From NCBI GenBank assembly GCA_026169815.1, contig JAPFDT010000007.1, forward strand, positions 62,001-126,000: a stretch of 64,000 nt of DNA. The letters are read 5' to 3'. The stretch's first letter is position 1; every line of letters starts with the position of its first letter. Positions 36,455 to 44,640 of this stretch are shown piece by piece. The notes below the pieces were generated by a model. It saw only the letters and a list, made by a program, of their open reading frames with translations. It searched no databases and was not told where the DNA came from. The stretch is from Pseudogracilibacillus sp. (lineage in GTDB: Bacteria > Bacillota > Bacilli > Bacillales > Amphibacillaceae). A program made the translations under genes and the position numbers.

Positions 36455-36738
36455 GAATCAATTTCATAATTCATATCTAGTCAATCAAACACGAACTTTA
36501 TGTTTGGTGATAGCACCGTTTCCTTTCACTACAGCCGACTGCTTTCCGCGGGCATGGATTGAGCCTCCTCGGAAGAAAATCACTTCCTGCGGGGTCTCAA
36601 TGCTCATGCTTATCCCGCAGGAGTCAGTCGTCTTTCGTTCAAGTAAACTCAGTTACCATTTAAAAAACGCACATTTACTTCTTTTTCAAATTAATCGTTC
36701 GTGTTTTTAAATGAATTATCCTATTATGAAATTGATTC
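36455..36738. repeat. MITE-like element, 284 bp, with nested inverted repeats
   Basis: Perfect 16-bp terminal inverted repeats GAATCAATTTCATAAT / ATTATGAAATTGATTC, then a second pair AAACACGAAC (36487-36496) / GTTCGTGTTT (36697-36706). The GC-richer core (36534-36632) has CCGACTGCTTTCCGCGGGCAT on one side and TCCCGCAGGAGTCAGTCG on the other, again inverted. No transposase. The rest of the 36120-36908 gap is AT-rich with no gene seen; a degraded core-like piece (GCCGACTAACTCTTACAG) lies at 36339. Confidence 0.8.
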
Positions 36739-36850
36739 AAATAGATAAATATTGTTATTTTTTACTGTCGCATTCTACTTCACACGCACAAAAAAATGTG
36801 TTAAGATTCTTTTACCATTAAATAAAACTAAAGTTCCATATGAAGAAACT

Positions 36851-36884
36851 AGAGCATCATAGGTATGAAATCCTGTGATGCTCT
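36851..36884 (+). promoter_or_regulatory. Hairpin in the pxpA leader
   Basis: AGAGCATCATAGG / CCTGTGATGCTCT, 13-bp stem with one wobble and an 8-nt loop, 11 nt before the GGGGG ribosome binding site of pxpA. The T tract is weak, so it could be an attenuator, an mRNA-stabilising hairpin or the end of an upstream transcript. Confidence 0.5.
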
Positions 36885-36908
36885 TTGTAAAATTGGGGGA
36901 TGAAAAGT

Positions 36909-37685
36909 ATGTACAAAGTTGATTTAAATTGTGATTTAGGAGAAAGCTTTGGTATCCATAAAGTACAAGAACAAAGCGATATTTTAACATATATTACCTC
37001 TGCAAATATTGCTTGCGGCTTCCACAGTGGTGATGCAAGTGTAATGCGAGAAACGGTAGAACTAGCAATTGAAAACAATGTAAAAATTGGTGCCCATCCT
37101 GGATTACCAGATTTAGTCGGGTTTGGTCGTCGTGAAATGAGTGTCACACCTCAAGAAGCTTATGATATGGTTGTTTACCAAATTGGTGCACTTCAAGGTG
37201 TACTGACAACTTTTAATGAACCGATGCAACATGTGAAACCACACGGGGCACTTTATAATATGGCAGCAAAAAATACTGAACTTGCTCAAGCCATTGCCCA
37301 AGCCGTATATGATATTTCACCTGAACTCGTTTTATTCGGATTATCTGAAAGTGAATTAACGAAAGCCGGTGAAAATATCGGGTTACAAACTGCACATGAA
37401 GTGTTTGCCGACCGAACTTATCAGTCAGATGGTACGTTAACAGCACGCACGCAAGGAGATGCATTAATAACCGATCCAGATTATGCCATTGAACAAGTCG
37501 TAAAAATGGTAAAAGAAAGTACAGTTATGTCACAACAACTAATCGAAATCCCTTTACGTGCACATACTATTTGCATTCATGGAGATGGAGAAAAGGCACT
37601 TACATTTACAAAAAATATAAAAAAAGCACTTGAACAAAATGATGTATCAGTCAAAGCGATTCAAGATTGGAAGGAGAGTTTATAA
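36909..37685 (+). CDS. pxpA: 5-oxoprolinase subunit PxpA (LamB/YcsF family)
   Basis: A 258-residue TIM-barrel-like subunit. Signature stretches are [45 protein letters not shown] and the C-terminal HTICIHGDG. It completes the PxpABC complex with the divergent pxpB and pxpC. GGGGG at 36895-36899 abuts an ATG at 36900, so I take the ATG at 36909. The downstream transporter starts directly after the stop. Confidence 0.93.
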   Translation: MYKVDLNCDLGESFGIHKVQEQSDILTYITSANIACGFHSGDASVMRETVELAIENNVKIGAHPGLPDLVGFGRREMSVTPQEAYDMVVYQIGALQGVLTTFNEPMQHVKPHGALYNMAAKNTELAQAIAQAVYDISPELVLFGLSESELTKAGENIGLQTAHEVFADRTYQSDGTLTARTQGDALITDPDYAIEQVVKMVKESTVMSQQLIEIPLRAHTICIHGDGEKALTFTKNIKKALEQNDVSVKAIQDWKESL

Positions 37686-38915
37686 GTGAACAAACAAGAT
37701 CAATTACAACAAACTGGAGGGGGAAATCCTAAAGTTTCCAAAAGCGTTTTAGCTGGAGCAGCTTTTCTTATGGCGACTTCTTCCATCGGTCCTGGTTTTT
37801 TAACACAGACGACGGTTTTCACACAACAACTTGCCGCTAGTTTTGGCTTTGTTATTCTTATCTCTCTTATTTTAGACGTATTCGCACAAGTAAACGTGTG
37901 GCGTATTATCGGTGTATCAGGATTACGAGGACAAGAAATTGCTAACCTCGTCTTTCCTGGCTTAGGGTTTGTTTTATCTATATTTATCGTCTTTGGTGGT
38001 CTAGCTTTTAACATCGGAAACGTTGCGGGAGCTGGACTTGGCTTAAATGCGATGCTTGGCTTAAGCCCAGTAACAGGTTCCATTATTAGTGCTATTTGTG
38101 CTATTTTAATTTTCGTTATTAAAGAAGCTGGTAAAGCAATGGATAAAGTAACACAAATCGCTGGTGGAACAATGATGTTACTTATGTTATATGTCGCAAT
38201 TAGTACGACTCCTCCTGTTGGTGAGGCAATCGCACGTACATTTGCCCCGTCAGAAATTAGTCTCTTTGCCATTGTTACACTCGTTGGGGGTACTGTTGGG
38301 GGGTATATTACATTTGCTGGTGGTCACAGATTATTAGATGCAGGTATTAAAGGTCCTGAAAATTTATCTGCCATTACGAAAAGTTCTGTATTTGGTGTAG
38401 GAGTTACGGGAATTTTACGTGTCGCTTTATTTTTAGCAGTATTTGGTGTCGTTGCACAAGGATTAACGATTGATCCAGACAATCCACCCGCTTCTGTATT
38501 TTATTTAGCTGCCGGAAATATTGGTTACAAAATGTTTGGAGTCATTATGTGGGCTGCGGCAATTACATCCGTTGTCGGTGCCGCTTATACTTCCGTATCA
38601 TTTATAAAAACCTTCCATCCATTAATTGAGAAATATCATAACTATGTCATTATCTTATTTATCGTTATTTCATCAACTGTTTTTGCTTTTATCGGACAAC
38701 CTGTTAATGTGTTAATTTTTGCCGGAGCATTAAATGCGCTTATTTTACCTTTAGCTCTTGGAACAATTTTAATTGGTGCTTACAAAAAAGAAGTTGTAGG
38801 TCCAACATACAAACAGCCTATCTGGTTAACAATCCCAGGTGCTATCGTCGTTATTAGTATGGGATATTTAGCAATTGTTACATTGATTGAACAAGTACCT
38901 TTATTGTTTAAATAA
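37686..38915 (+). CDS. ycsG: Nramp-like transporter, YcsG type
   Basis: A 409-residue permease with 10-11 hydrophobic segments, of the divergent Nramp branch that sits beside pxpA in many Firmicutes (YcsG). The first segment GAAFLMATSSIGPGFLTQT replaces the metal-binding DPGN motif of true Nramps, which argues against metal transport. By context it may import 5-oxoproline or a related compound (inference). GTG start with GGAAGGAGAG about 7 nt upstream; no gap to pxpA. Confidence 0.87.
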   Translation: MNKQDQLQQTGGGNPKVSKSVLAGAAFLMATSSIGPGFLTQTTVFTQQLAASFGFVILISLILDVFAQVNVWRIIGVSGLRGQEIANLVFPGLGFVLSIFIVFGGLAFNIGNVAGAGLGLNAMLGLSPVTGSIISAICAILIFVIKEAGKAMDKVTQIAGGTMMLLMLYVAISTTPPVGEAIARTFAPSEISLFAIVTLVGGTVGGYITFAGGHRLLDAGIKGPENLSAITKSSVFGVGVTGILRVALFLAVFGVVAQGLTIDPDNPPASVFYLAAGNIGYKMFGVIMWAAAITSVVGAAYTSVSFIKTFHPLIEKYHNYVIILFIVISSTVFAFIGQPVNVLIFAGALNALILPLALGTILIGAYKKEVVGPTYKQPIWLTIPGAIVVISMGYLAIVTLIEQVPLLFK

Positions 38916-38940
38916 AACCAACTATTGTAGGAGGAAAATC

Positions 38941-39732
38941 ATGCTAAACTTAGAAAACATGCACGCATCCGACGTTCGACAACTAATTCGCAATGAGGAA
39001 ATTACTGGTCCTACTGCTGGAATGGCAAAAGGATATACTCAAGCTAATTTAGTTATTTTAAAAAAGGAACATGCTTATGACTTTTTACTATTTTGTCAGC
39101 GAAATCCAAAGTCATGCCCTTTATTAGATGTGACAGATATCGGATCGTATCAACCGAAAAGATTAGCAGCAGATGCAAATATTCTAACAGACATTCCAAA
39201 ATATCGAATTTATAAAAACGGTGAATATGTTGAGGAAGTAACAGATATTACAGCATACTGGGAAAAGGATATGGTTGGCTTTTTAATTGGTTGTAGCTTT
39301 ACATTTGAAACTCCTCTATTGGAAAACGGGATTCCTGTTCGTCATATTGAGGAAAATTGTAATGTACCAATGTATAAAACGAACATGATGTGTGATGAAG
39401 CTGGCGTGTTTTCAGGTCCGACTGTCGTAAGTATGAGACCTATGTCACCACGTGATGCCATACGTGCCACACAAATCACATCTCGATTTCCAGATGTACA
39501 TGGCGCTCCACTTCATATAGGCAATCCTAGTTTAATCGGCATTAACGATATTACAAAACCGGATTTCGGAGATTCTGTAACGATTAAAAAAGGAGAAGTT
39601 CCTGTATTTTGGGCTTGCGGAGTAACCCCTCAAGCTGTCATAATGGAGAGTAAGCCGTCGATTATGATTTCGCATGCACCTGGTTGTATGTTTATTAGTG
39701 ATATGCAAGATAAAACATTAAGTGTCATTTAA
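38941..39732 (+). CDS. ycsI: DUF1445 family putative hydro-lyase / D-glutamate cyclase-like (YcsI)
   Basis: A 263-residue protein of the YcsI/DUF1445 family. Marks are IRNEEITGPTAGMAKGYTQ, the C-terminal half with FLIGCSFTFE, NVPMYKTNMMC, GPTVVSMRPM and HAPGCMFISD; several cysteines are conserved. The mammalian homologue DGLUCY converts D-glutamate to 5-oxo-D-proline, so a cyclase/lyase role around 5-oxoproline fits the neighbours; the bacterial activity is inference. The start at 38941 is set by AGGAGG 6-7 nt upstream; an earlier in-frame codon at 38887 lies inside the transporter gene. Confidence 0.87.
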   Translation: MLNLENMHASDVRQLIRNEEITGPTAGMAKGYTQANLVILKKEHAYDFLLFCQRNPKSCPLLDVTDIGSYQPKRLAADANILTDIPKYRIYKNGEYVEEVTDITAYWEKDMVGFLIGCSFTFETPLLENGIPVRHIEENCNVPMYKTNMMCDEAGVFSGPTVVSMRPMSPRDAIRATQITSRFPDVHGAPLHIGNPSLIGINDITKPDFGDSVTIKKGEVPVFWACGVTPQAVIMESKPSIMISHAPGCMFISDMQDKTLSVI

Positions 39733-39743
39733 ACAACCAATTG

Positions 39744-39784
39744 GAACGTCGCCTTTCTTCGGACTGTGCTGACGTTCTTTTTTT
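39744..39784 (+). terminator. Terminator of the pxpA-ycsG-ycsI operon
   Basis: GAACGTC / GACGTTC stem with a 20-nt loop that can itself pair, followed by eight or more T. Confidence 0.75.
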
Positions 39785-39821
39785 ATAGATAATAACCTTT
39801 CACGAAGTGGGGAATGTACAG

Positions 39822-40718
39822 ATGAAAAAAGCTATGACTCATCCTACTGTTATGCTTATGATGCTCATTCTGTTTTGGGGTGCAAGTTGGCCTATTTATA
39901 AACTCGCTGTTCCTTATACACCGCCACTACTCTTTTCAGGAATGCGGGCCTTTTTAGGTGGGATATTATTAACGATACTCATTTGGAAATCACGTCGTGA
40001 CATACAATGGCATAAACATTGGAAAAAATATGTTATTTCAGCTTTTTTTAATTGTGTTCTATTTTTCGGTTTACAAACGATTGGGTTAAACTATTTACCC
40101 GGAGGATTATTTTCCGTACTCGTCTATGTGCAGCCCATTTTATTAGGTGTCTTCGCTTGGGCAATGTTAGGGGAAAGCTTATCAAGCATTCGAATTATAG
40201 GGCTAATTATCGGATTTATCGGAATTCTTATCGCTAGTTGGGATGGATTAAGTCATCACGTCTCATTTATTGGAGTAGGGCTTGCTCTTTTAACAGGAAT
40301 ATCGTGGGCGTACGGTGTTATTTACGTGAAAAAAGTGAGTAAAGATTTGAATGCTTTTTGGATGGTCGCTATTCAAAGTATGATTGGTGGAGGCTTTTTA
40401 TTAAGTAGTGGATTAGTAGTAGAAAATGCATCAGATATTGTCTGGAATGGAGCATTTATTTTCGGCTTAAGTTTCGGGGTTACGATTGGGATGTCAGTCG
40501 CTTATATTATTTACTACACATTAATTAACCAAGGAGAGGCAAGTAAAGTTGGAGCTGCTACATTTCTCGTCCCTATTATCGCAGTCTTCATTAGTGTATT
40601 ATTTTTAGATGAAACACTTACAATAAAACTACTAGTAGGTATGACATTAGTTGGAATAAGTATTTATTTAGTAAATTTCAATGAAAATAAAATTAAAAGG
40701 AAAAAACGGATAGCATGA
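39822..40718 (+). CDS. EamA/DMT-family transporter
   Basis: A 298-residue permease with ten hydrophobic segments arranged as two EamA repeats; MLILFWGASWPIYKLAV and FVPIIAVFISVLFLDETL-like text are family marks of each half. Substrates of this family range from amino acids to nucleotide sugars; unknown here. GTGGGGA before the ATG at 39822 decides the start; the GTG at 39807 overlaps that site. It follows the pxp operon terminator and is probably independent. Confidence 0.87.
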   Translation: MKKAMTHPTVMLMMLILFWGASWPIYKLAVPYTPPLLFSGMRAFLGGILLTILIWKSRRDIQWHKHWKKYVISAFFNCVLFFGLQTIGLNYLPGGLFSVLVYVQPILLGVFAWAMLGESLSSIRIIGLIIGFIGILIASWDGLSHHVSFIGVGLALLTGISWAYGVIYVKKVSKDLNAFWMVAIQSMIGGGFLLSSGLVVENASDIVWNGAFIFGLSFGVTIGMSVAYIIYYTLINQGEASKVGAATFLVPIIAVFISVLFLDETLTIKLLVGMTLVGISIYLVNFNENKIKRKKRIA

Positions 40719-40740
40719 CCGCTTCATAATATGACATCGC

Positions 40741-40792
40741 TACCGGAAGTCACCCCCGCCCGCTTTTTACAGCGTGTAAATGAATTCCGGTA
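40741..40792. repeat. Inverted repeat between convergent genes
   Basis: TACCGGAA / TTCCGGTA arms 36 bp apart with an inner CGCTTTTTACAGCG hairpin. There is no T run, so it is not a standard terminator. Both flanking genes end here. Confidence 0.35.
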
Positions 40793-40810
40793 ACTAAGTC
40801 AAGTCAAAAT

Positions 40811-42469
40811 TTACTCATGAATAAATTTTAATTGATGCATTAAATCAGGATAATCTCTACCGTAGAAGTCATGTGCTTTTTCATACACTTCATATAACTT
40901 ATTATAAAGTTCCACATTTTCCTTTATCGGTTTAAATGTTTCTTCTTTTATTTTTGCCATTGTTGCTGCAGCACTTTCAACAGAGTTAAAACCACCATTT
41001 TCTTCGCCAGCAGCCGTAGCGGCATAAATCGCTGCACCTAAAGCAGTAACTTCAGATGAATCAGCAATTTTCACTTCACTATTTAACACATCTGCATAAA
41101 TTTGATTTAACATATTATTTTTTTGTGGAATCCCACCACAAGCAAACACTTCATTCACTGCCACATCATTTTCTTTAAAATTCTCAACAATTTTCCGTGT
41201 GCCAAATGCCGTTGATTCAATTAACGCACGGTAAATTTCTTCTGGTTTTGTCGTTAATTTCAATCCTAATATCATACCTGATAAATTAGGGTCAACTAAA
41301 ACTGAACGATTTCCATTCCACCAATCTAATGCAATCAAGCCACTATCTCCCGGTTTAAGAGCTGCTGCTTTATTTTCTAAAATTTGATGAACAGATTGAT
41401 TCGATCGCTTCGCTTCTTCAAACACATAGTGTGGAACGTTGTTATCAACAAACCAAGAAAATGAATCTCCCACTGCGACTTGTCCTGTTTCATAACTCGT
41501 CAGACCTGGAATAATACCATTTTCTACAGTTCCACAAACACCTTCTACAAGCTTCTCTTCTTCCGTTAATAACATATGACAAGTTGATGTTCCAATTGCC
41601 ATAACAAATTGACCTGGTTTTACCGCACCTATTGCTGGAACAGCTGCGTGTGCATCAATTATATTTACCGCGACAGACGTTTCTGGTAACAAACCTAATT
41701 TCTCTGCCATTTCTTCTTTCAAACTACCAGCCTTTTCACCAACTTGTCTTACTTCGCCTCGTAATTTCGTTGTAGCAATATTGTCTAATTTAGGATGTAA
41801 TGCTTTGAAAAAGTCATTGTCAGGATAACCTTCTCGATAATTCCATAACGCCTTATAGCCTGACGTATTACTCGAACGAACAAGATTACCTGTCAGTTGG
41901 TAGACAATCCAATCTCCTACTTCCATAAATAAATCAGCTTGTTCATACACTTCTATATCTTCATGAACAACTTGTAATACTTTCGGAACCATCCATTCTG
42001 ATGAAATCGTTCCGCCATACCGTGCTAAAAATGCTTCATCACGTTCTTTAGCGAGTTCAGTAATTTGCGCAGCTTCTTTATGAGCAGCATGATGTTTCCA
42101 TAATTTCACCCAACTATGTGGACGATTTTTTAATTCTGGTTGCAAACAAAGTGGATCACCATTCTTATCAATTGGTAAAATCGTACACGATGTAAAATCG
42201 ACTCCAATACCAACTACATCTTCTGCACTCACTTGTGATTGCTTTAATAAATCACGAACTATTAGTTGTAAAACATCTAAATAATCACTTGGATTTTGTA
42301 GTGCCCAATCTTGACCCAACTCTGTCCTATCAGGCAATTGTTCATCTAAAACCCCATGTTCATAAGCGTGAACAGCTAGCGCACATTCTTCACCTGTTGT
42401 TGTATTTACTAAAATCCCACGACCTGATTCTGTTCCAAAATCTATTCCAATTACATATTTAACTTTCAT
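40811..42469 (-). CDS. araB: Ribulokinase
   Basis: A 552-residue FGGY-family kinase phosphorylating L-ribulose. The start YVIGIDFGTESGRGILV, GIGVDFTSCTILPID, the C-terminal ATP-binding stretch ALGAAIYAATAAGE and GTSTCHMLL match AraB rather than other FGGY kinases. AGGAGG precedes the ATG. No araA or araD gene is next to it in the window, which is unusual, and a small palindrome TATGTACATA lies just before its ribosome binding site. It may act with a remote arabinose operon or on another ketose. Confidence 0.87.
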   Translation of the reverse strand: MKVKYVIGIDFGTESGRGILVNTTTGEECALAVHAYEHGVLDEQLPDRTELGQDWALQNPSDYLDVLQLIVRDLLKQSQVSAEDVVGIGVDFTSCTILPIDKNGDPLCLQPELKNRPHSWVKLWKHHAAHKEAAQITELAKERDEAFLARYGGTISSEWMVPKVLQVVHEDIEVYEQADLFMEVGDWIVYQLTGNLVRSSNTSGYKALWNYREGYPDNDFFKALHPKLDNIATTKLRGEVRQVGEKAGSLKEEMAEKLGLLPETSVAVNIIDAHAAVPAIGAVKPGQFVMAIGTSTCHMLLTEEEKLVEGVCGTVENGIIPGLTSYETGQVAVGDSFSWFVDNNVPHYVFEEAKRSNQSVHQILENKAAALKPGDSGLIALDWWNGNRSVLVDPNLSGMILGLKLTTKPEEIYRALIESTAFGTRKIVENFKENDVAVNEVFACGGIPQKNNMLNQIYADVLNSEVKIADSSEVTALGAAIYAATAAGEENGGFNSVESAAATMAKIKEETFKPIKENVELYNKLYEVYEKAHDFYGRDYPDLMHQLKFIHE

Positions 42470-42485
42470 AAAAATCCTCCTAAAA

Positions 42486-42495
42486 TATGTACATA
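42486..42495. promoter_or_regulatory. Palindrome upstream of araB, possible operator
   Basis: TATGTACATA, 4 nt before the AGGAGG site. It is reminiscent of, but shorter than, the AraR operator (TTGTACGTACAA). A chance palindrome is possible. Confidence 0.25.
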
Positions 42496-42746
42496 CCTTT
42501 TAATTTATAATATTTGCTTACTAAATTAATGTTTGTTAATAATATTTTTCAACTCTATTTTAACATATATTATTTATTACAATAACGCATTACTCTTGCT
42601 TTACTAATGAACTTAGTCGAAAAAGTTTTCTTTTTAGTTTATATAAACTTTTGCGCTTTAGACCATTTTACGTTACTATACTAACTAACTATTAAAAAAT
42701 GTGACAAATATCGAGCATTTTTTTAACTGAAAGGATGTTTTAATCT

Positions 42747-43649
42747 ATGAAATTTTCATCAAAGAATTGGTTTGTTCTTCTTATGTTAAGTGCTCTACTA
42801 GTTCTAGGAGCATGTCAAGGTGAGACAGAGAGCGATGAAACAAATGAGGATACAAACGATGCATCTGATTTAACAGAAATCGTTGGCATTGAACCTGGTT
42901 CAGGAACGATGAACATTGCCCAAGAAACAGTTGATGCATATGACTTAGATTTAGATTTAACACCAAGCTCAGAACCAGCAATGTTAACTGAGCTACAACA
43001 AGCATTAGATAATGAAGAACCAATTGTAGTTACATTATGGCAACCACATTGGATGTTTAGTGAGTACGATTTAAAGTTTTTAGAAGACCCGAAAGGAACA
43101 TTAGGTGAAGAAGAAAATATTCATACGATGGTTCGAGAAGGACTTGAAGAAGATAAACCTTCTGCTTATCAACTGCTCGATAATTTCTATTGGGAAGTAG
43201 ATGACATGAACGAAGTAATGGCTAAGTTTGGTCAAGATGATAGTGTTGAGCCACGAGATGCGGCACAAGAATGGATTGATGACCATCCAGATAAAGTAGA
43301 AGAATGGACAGAAGGAATAGACTCTGTTGATGGCGATTCTGTTGAGCTTGCCTATGTTAATTGGGATACCGAATTATCTTCTACAAATGTTGTTACTTTA
43401 GTTTTAGAAGAATTAGGGTATGACGTCACATTAACGCCACTTGATATGGGAATTGCTTTTGAATCGCTTGCAGCTGGAGATGTTGATGGAATGTTAATTG
43501 CTTGGTTACCTGTTGGAGCGGCAACATATAAAGAGCAGTATGACGATCAAATTGTTGATTTAGGACCTAGCTTAGAAGGTGCACAACAAGGATTCGTCGT
43601 TCCAGCATATATGGATATCGATAGTATTGAAGACTTACCAACGAAGTAA
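42747..43649 (+). CDS. opuAC: Glycine betaine-binding lipoprotein, OpuAC-like
   Basis: A 300-residue solute-binding lipoprotein for osmoprotectant uptake. Lipobox VLGAC (Cys23), an acidic spacer, then EIVGIEPGSGTMNIAQ, VVTLWQPHWMFSEYDLKFL with cage tryptophans, AYVNWDTELSSTNVV and the ending YMDIDSIEDLP. The segment order is that of B. subtilis OpuAC (circularly permuted relative to E. coli ProX). AAAGGATG precedes the ATG. It stands alone: no OpuAA ATPase or OpuAB permease in the window, so it must serve a remote or shared transporter. Confidence 0.9.
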   Translation: MKFSSKNWFVLLMLSALLVLGACQGETESDETNEDTNDASDLTEIVGIEPGSGTMNIAQETVDAYDLDLDLTPSSEPAMLTELQQALDNEEPIVVTLWQPHWMFSEYDLKFLEDPKGTLGEEENIHTMVREGLEEDKPSAYQLLDNFYWEVDDMNEVMAKFGQDDSVEPRDAAQEWIDDHPDKVEEWTEGIDSVDGDSVELAYVNWDTELSSTNVVTLVLEELGYDVTLTPLDMGIAFESLAAGDVDGMLIAWLPVGAATYKEQYDDQIVDLGPSLEGAQQGFVVPAYMDIDSIEDLPTK

Positions 43650-43671
43650 ATTATATTTTCCAAAAAAAATG

Positions 43672-43712
43672 ACCTACTTTACATTTTATCCGAATGTAAA
43701 GTAGGTTTATTT
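43672..43712. terminator. Bidirectional terminator
   Basis: ACCTACTTTACATT / AATGTAAAGTAGGT, 14-bp perfect stem with a 7-nt loop; T-rich on the right and eight A on the left, so it can end both genes. Confidence 0.88.
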
Positions 43713-43715
43713 CTA

Positions 43716-44354
43716 TTAAATCGTTCCATTATATAATAAGTCATCATGAAGATCAATCACTTTTAAATAGCTTTTATCTTTTACATAAATTGACTTATAT
43801 TGCATGCGCTGGTTGTCATCATATAATAAAATGACGCGCTTATGTGGGTTGTCTGTCGCCACTTCTACATGATAATCAGCTAGATCGACATATTCTTCTA
43901 ATATTGTCGTTTCTTTAAAAGTTGATAAATCAGTTTCAGTATTAGTTTTCTCTTTTGCTATTACTTCTTGATTCGTAATGACGTCATTGAATAATAAACC
44001 ACCATTAAAATCAATTACTTTTAAACGGTTCTTTTTCTTTATGTAAATCGTTTTATACTGCGGATGATTTTGATCATCATTGAAAATAACAACTCGTTTA
44101 CGCTTGTTATCCTCTACAACATCAGCATTAAAATCATCAACATGTATAATATCGTTTACTACTGCAAGTTCTTCATATTCCTCTTGATGCTCAGCTTCTA
44201 CCTCTGCTTCAACATCTTGAACTTCCTCACGTGATGTCGTACTATGTTGTAATTTAACTTCATCCGTTTTATCCGCATTTGTTTGAATAGCAAAGCCAAT
44301 TCCTAAACTTACTAAAAGGACGATGCTTACTGTTGTTATAAGAATTTTTCTCAT
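43716..44354 (-). CDS. Membrane-anchored or secreted hypothetical protein with a duplicated module
   Basis: A 212-residue protein with an N-terminal signal or anchor (about residues 4-23), a charged linker rich in E and V (30-70), and two copies of a 52-residue module at 73-124 and 159-210. Both copies share the pattern DN..KR+V.+.DD....QYK+IY+K.K..LKVID with a final LL+N; + marks hydrophobic residues. I do not recognise the family. GGAGAGAAC lies before the ATG. It is convergent with opuAC and monocistronic. Probably extracytoplasmic; no catalytic residues can be proposed. Confidence 0.75.
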   Translation of the reverse strand: MRKILITTVSIVLLVSLGIGFAIQTNADKTDEVKLQHSTTSREEVQDVEAEVEAEHQEEYEELAVVNDIIHVDDFNADVVEDNKRKRVVIFNDDQNHPQYKTIYIKKKNRLKVIDFNGGLLFNDVITNQEVIAKEKTNTETDLSTFKETTILEEYVDLADYHVEVATDNPHKRVILLYDDNQRMQYKSIYVKDKSYLKVIDLHDDLLYNGTI

Positions 44355-44640
44355 ATTGTTCTCTCCTCTTGTTTACTAATCTAATCATAATACGTTTAGA
44401 TTAAAACAGACTGTGAACTATATTAAAATTTGATGAGAAAATATGGAAAACTTTATTTGCATGAAATAATTTCGTCATTCATTTTAGGTGTATGTCCGTT
44501 TATTTGTGTAAATATTAATTGAAGAAATAAAGTATAGCGAAAGAAACCTACGAATACTCCTGAGGAAACAGAATGAGCTGAAGACCCTACACGAACTTTA
44601 CATTTGATGAGCAGCTCGTTTACTATCTAAAAACATTTAC

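Noticed and set aside
36453-36710. 85-codon frame inside the MITE-like element
   Set aside because: It lies wholly within inverted-repeat DNA and the peptide resembles nothing.
37686-38915. Manganese/iron Nramp transporter
   Set aside because: The DPGN metal-binding motif is replaced by GPGF-type sequence and the gene sits in a 5-oxoproline locus.
40741-40792. Terminator between the EamA transporter and araB
   Set aside because: Good inverted arms, but long spacing and no T tract on either strand; kept only as an inverted repeat.
42747-43649. Circular permutation of the betaine-binding protein as a novelty
   Set aside because: The order is permuted relative to E. coli ProX, but it matches what I recall of B. 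subtilis OpuAC, so it is the normal form for this family.
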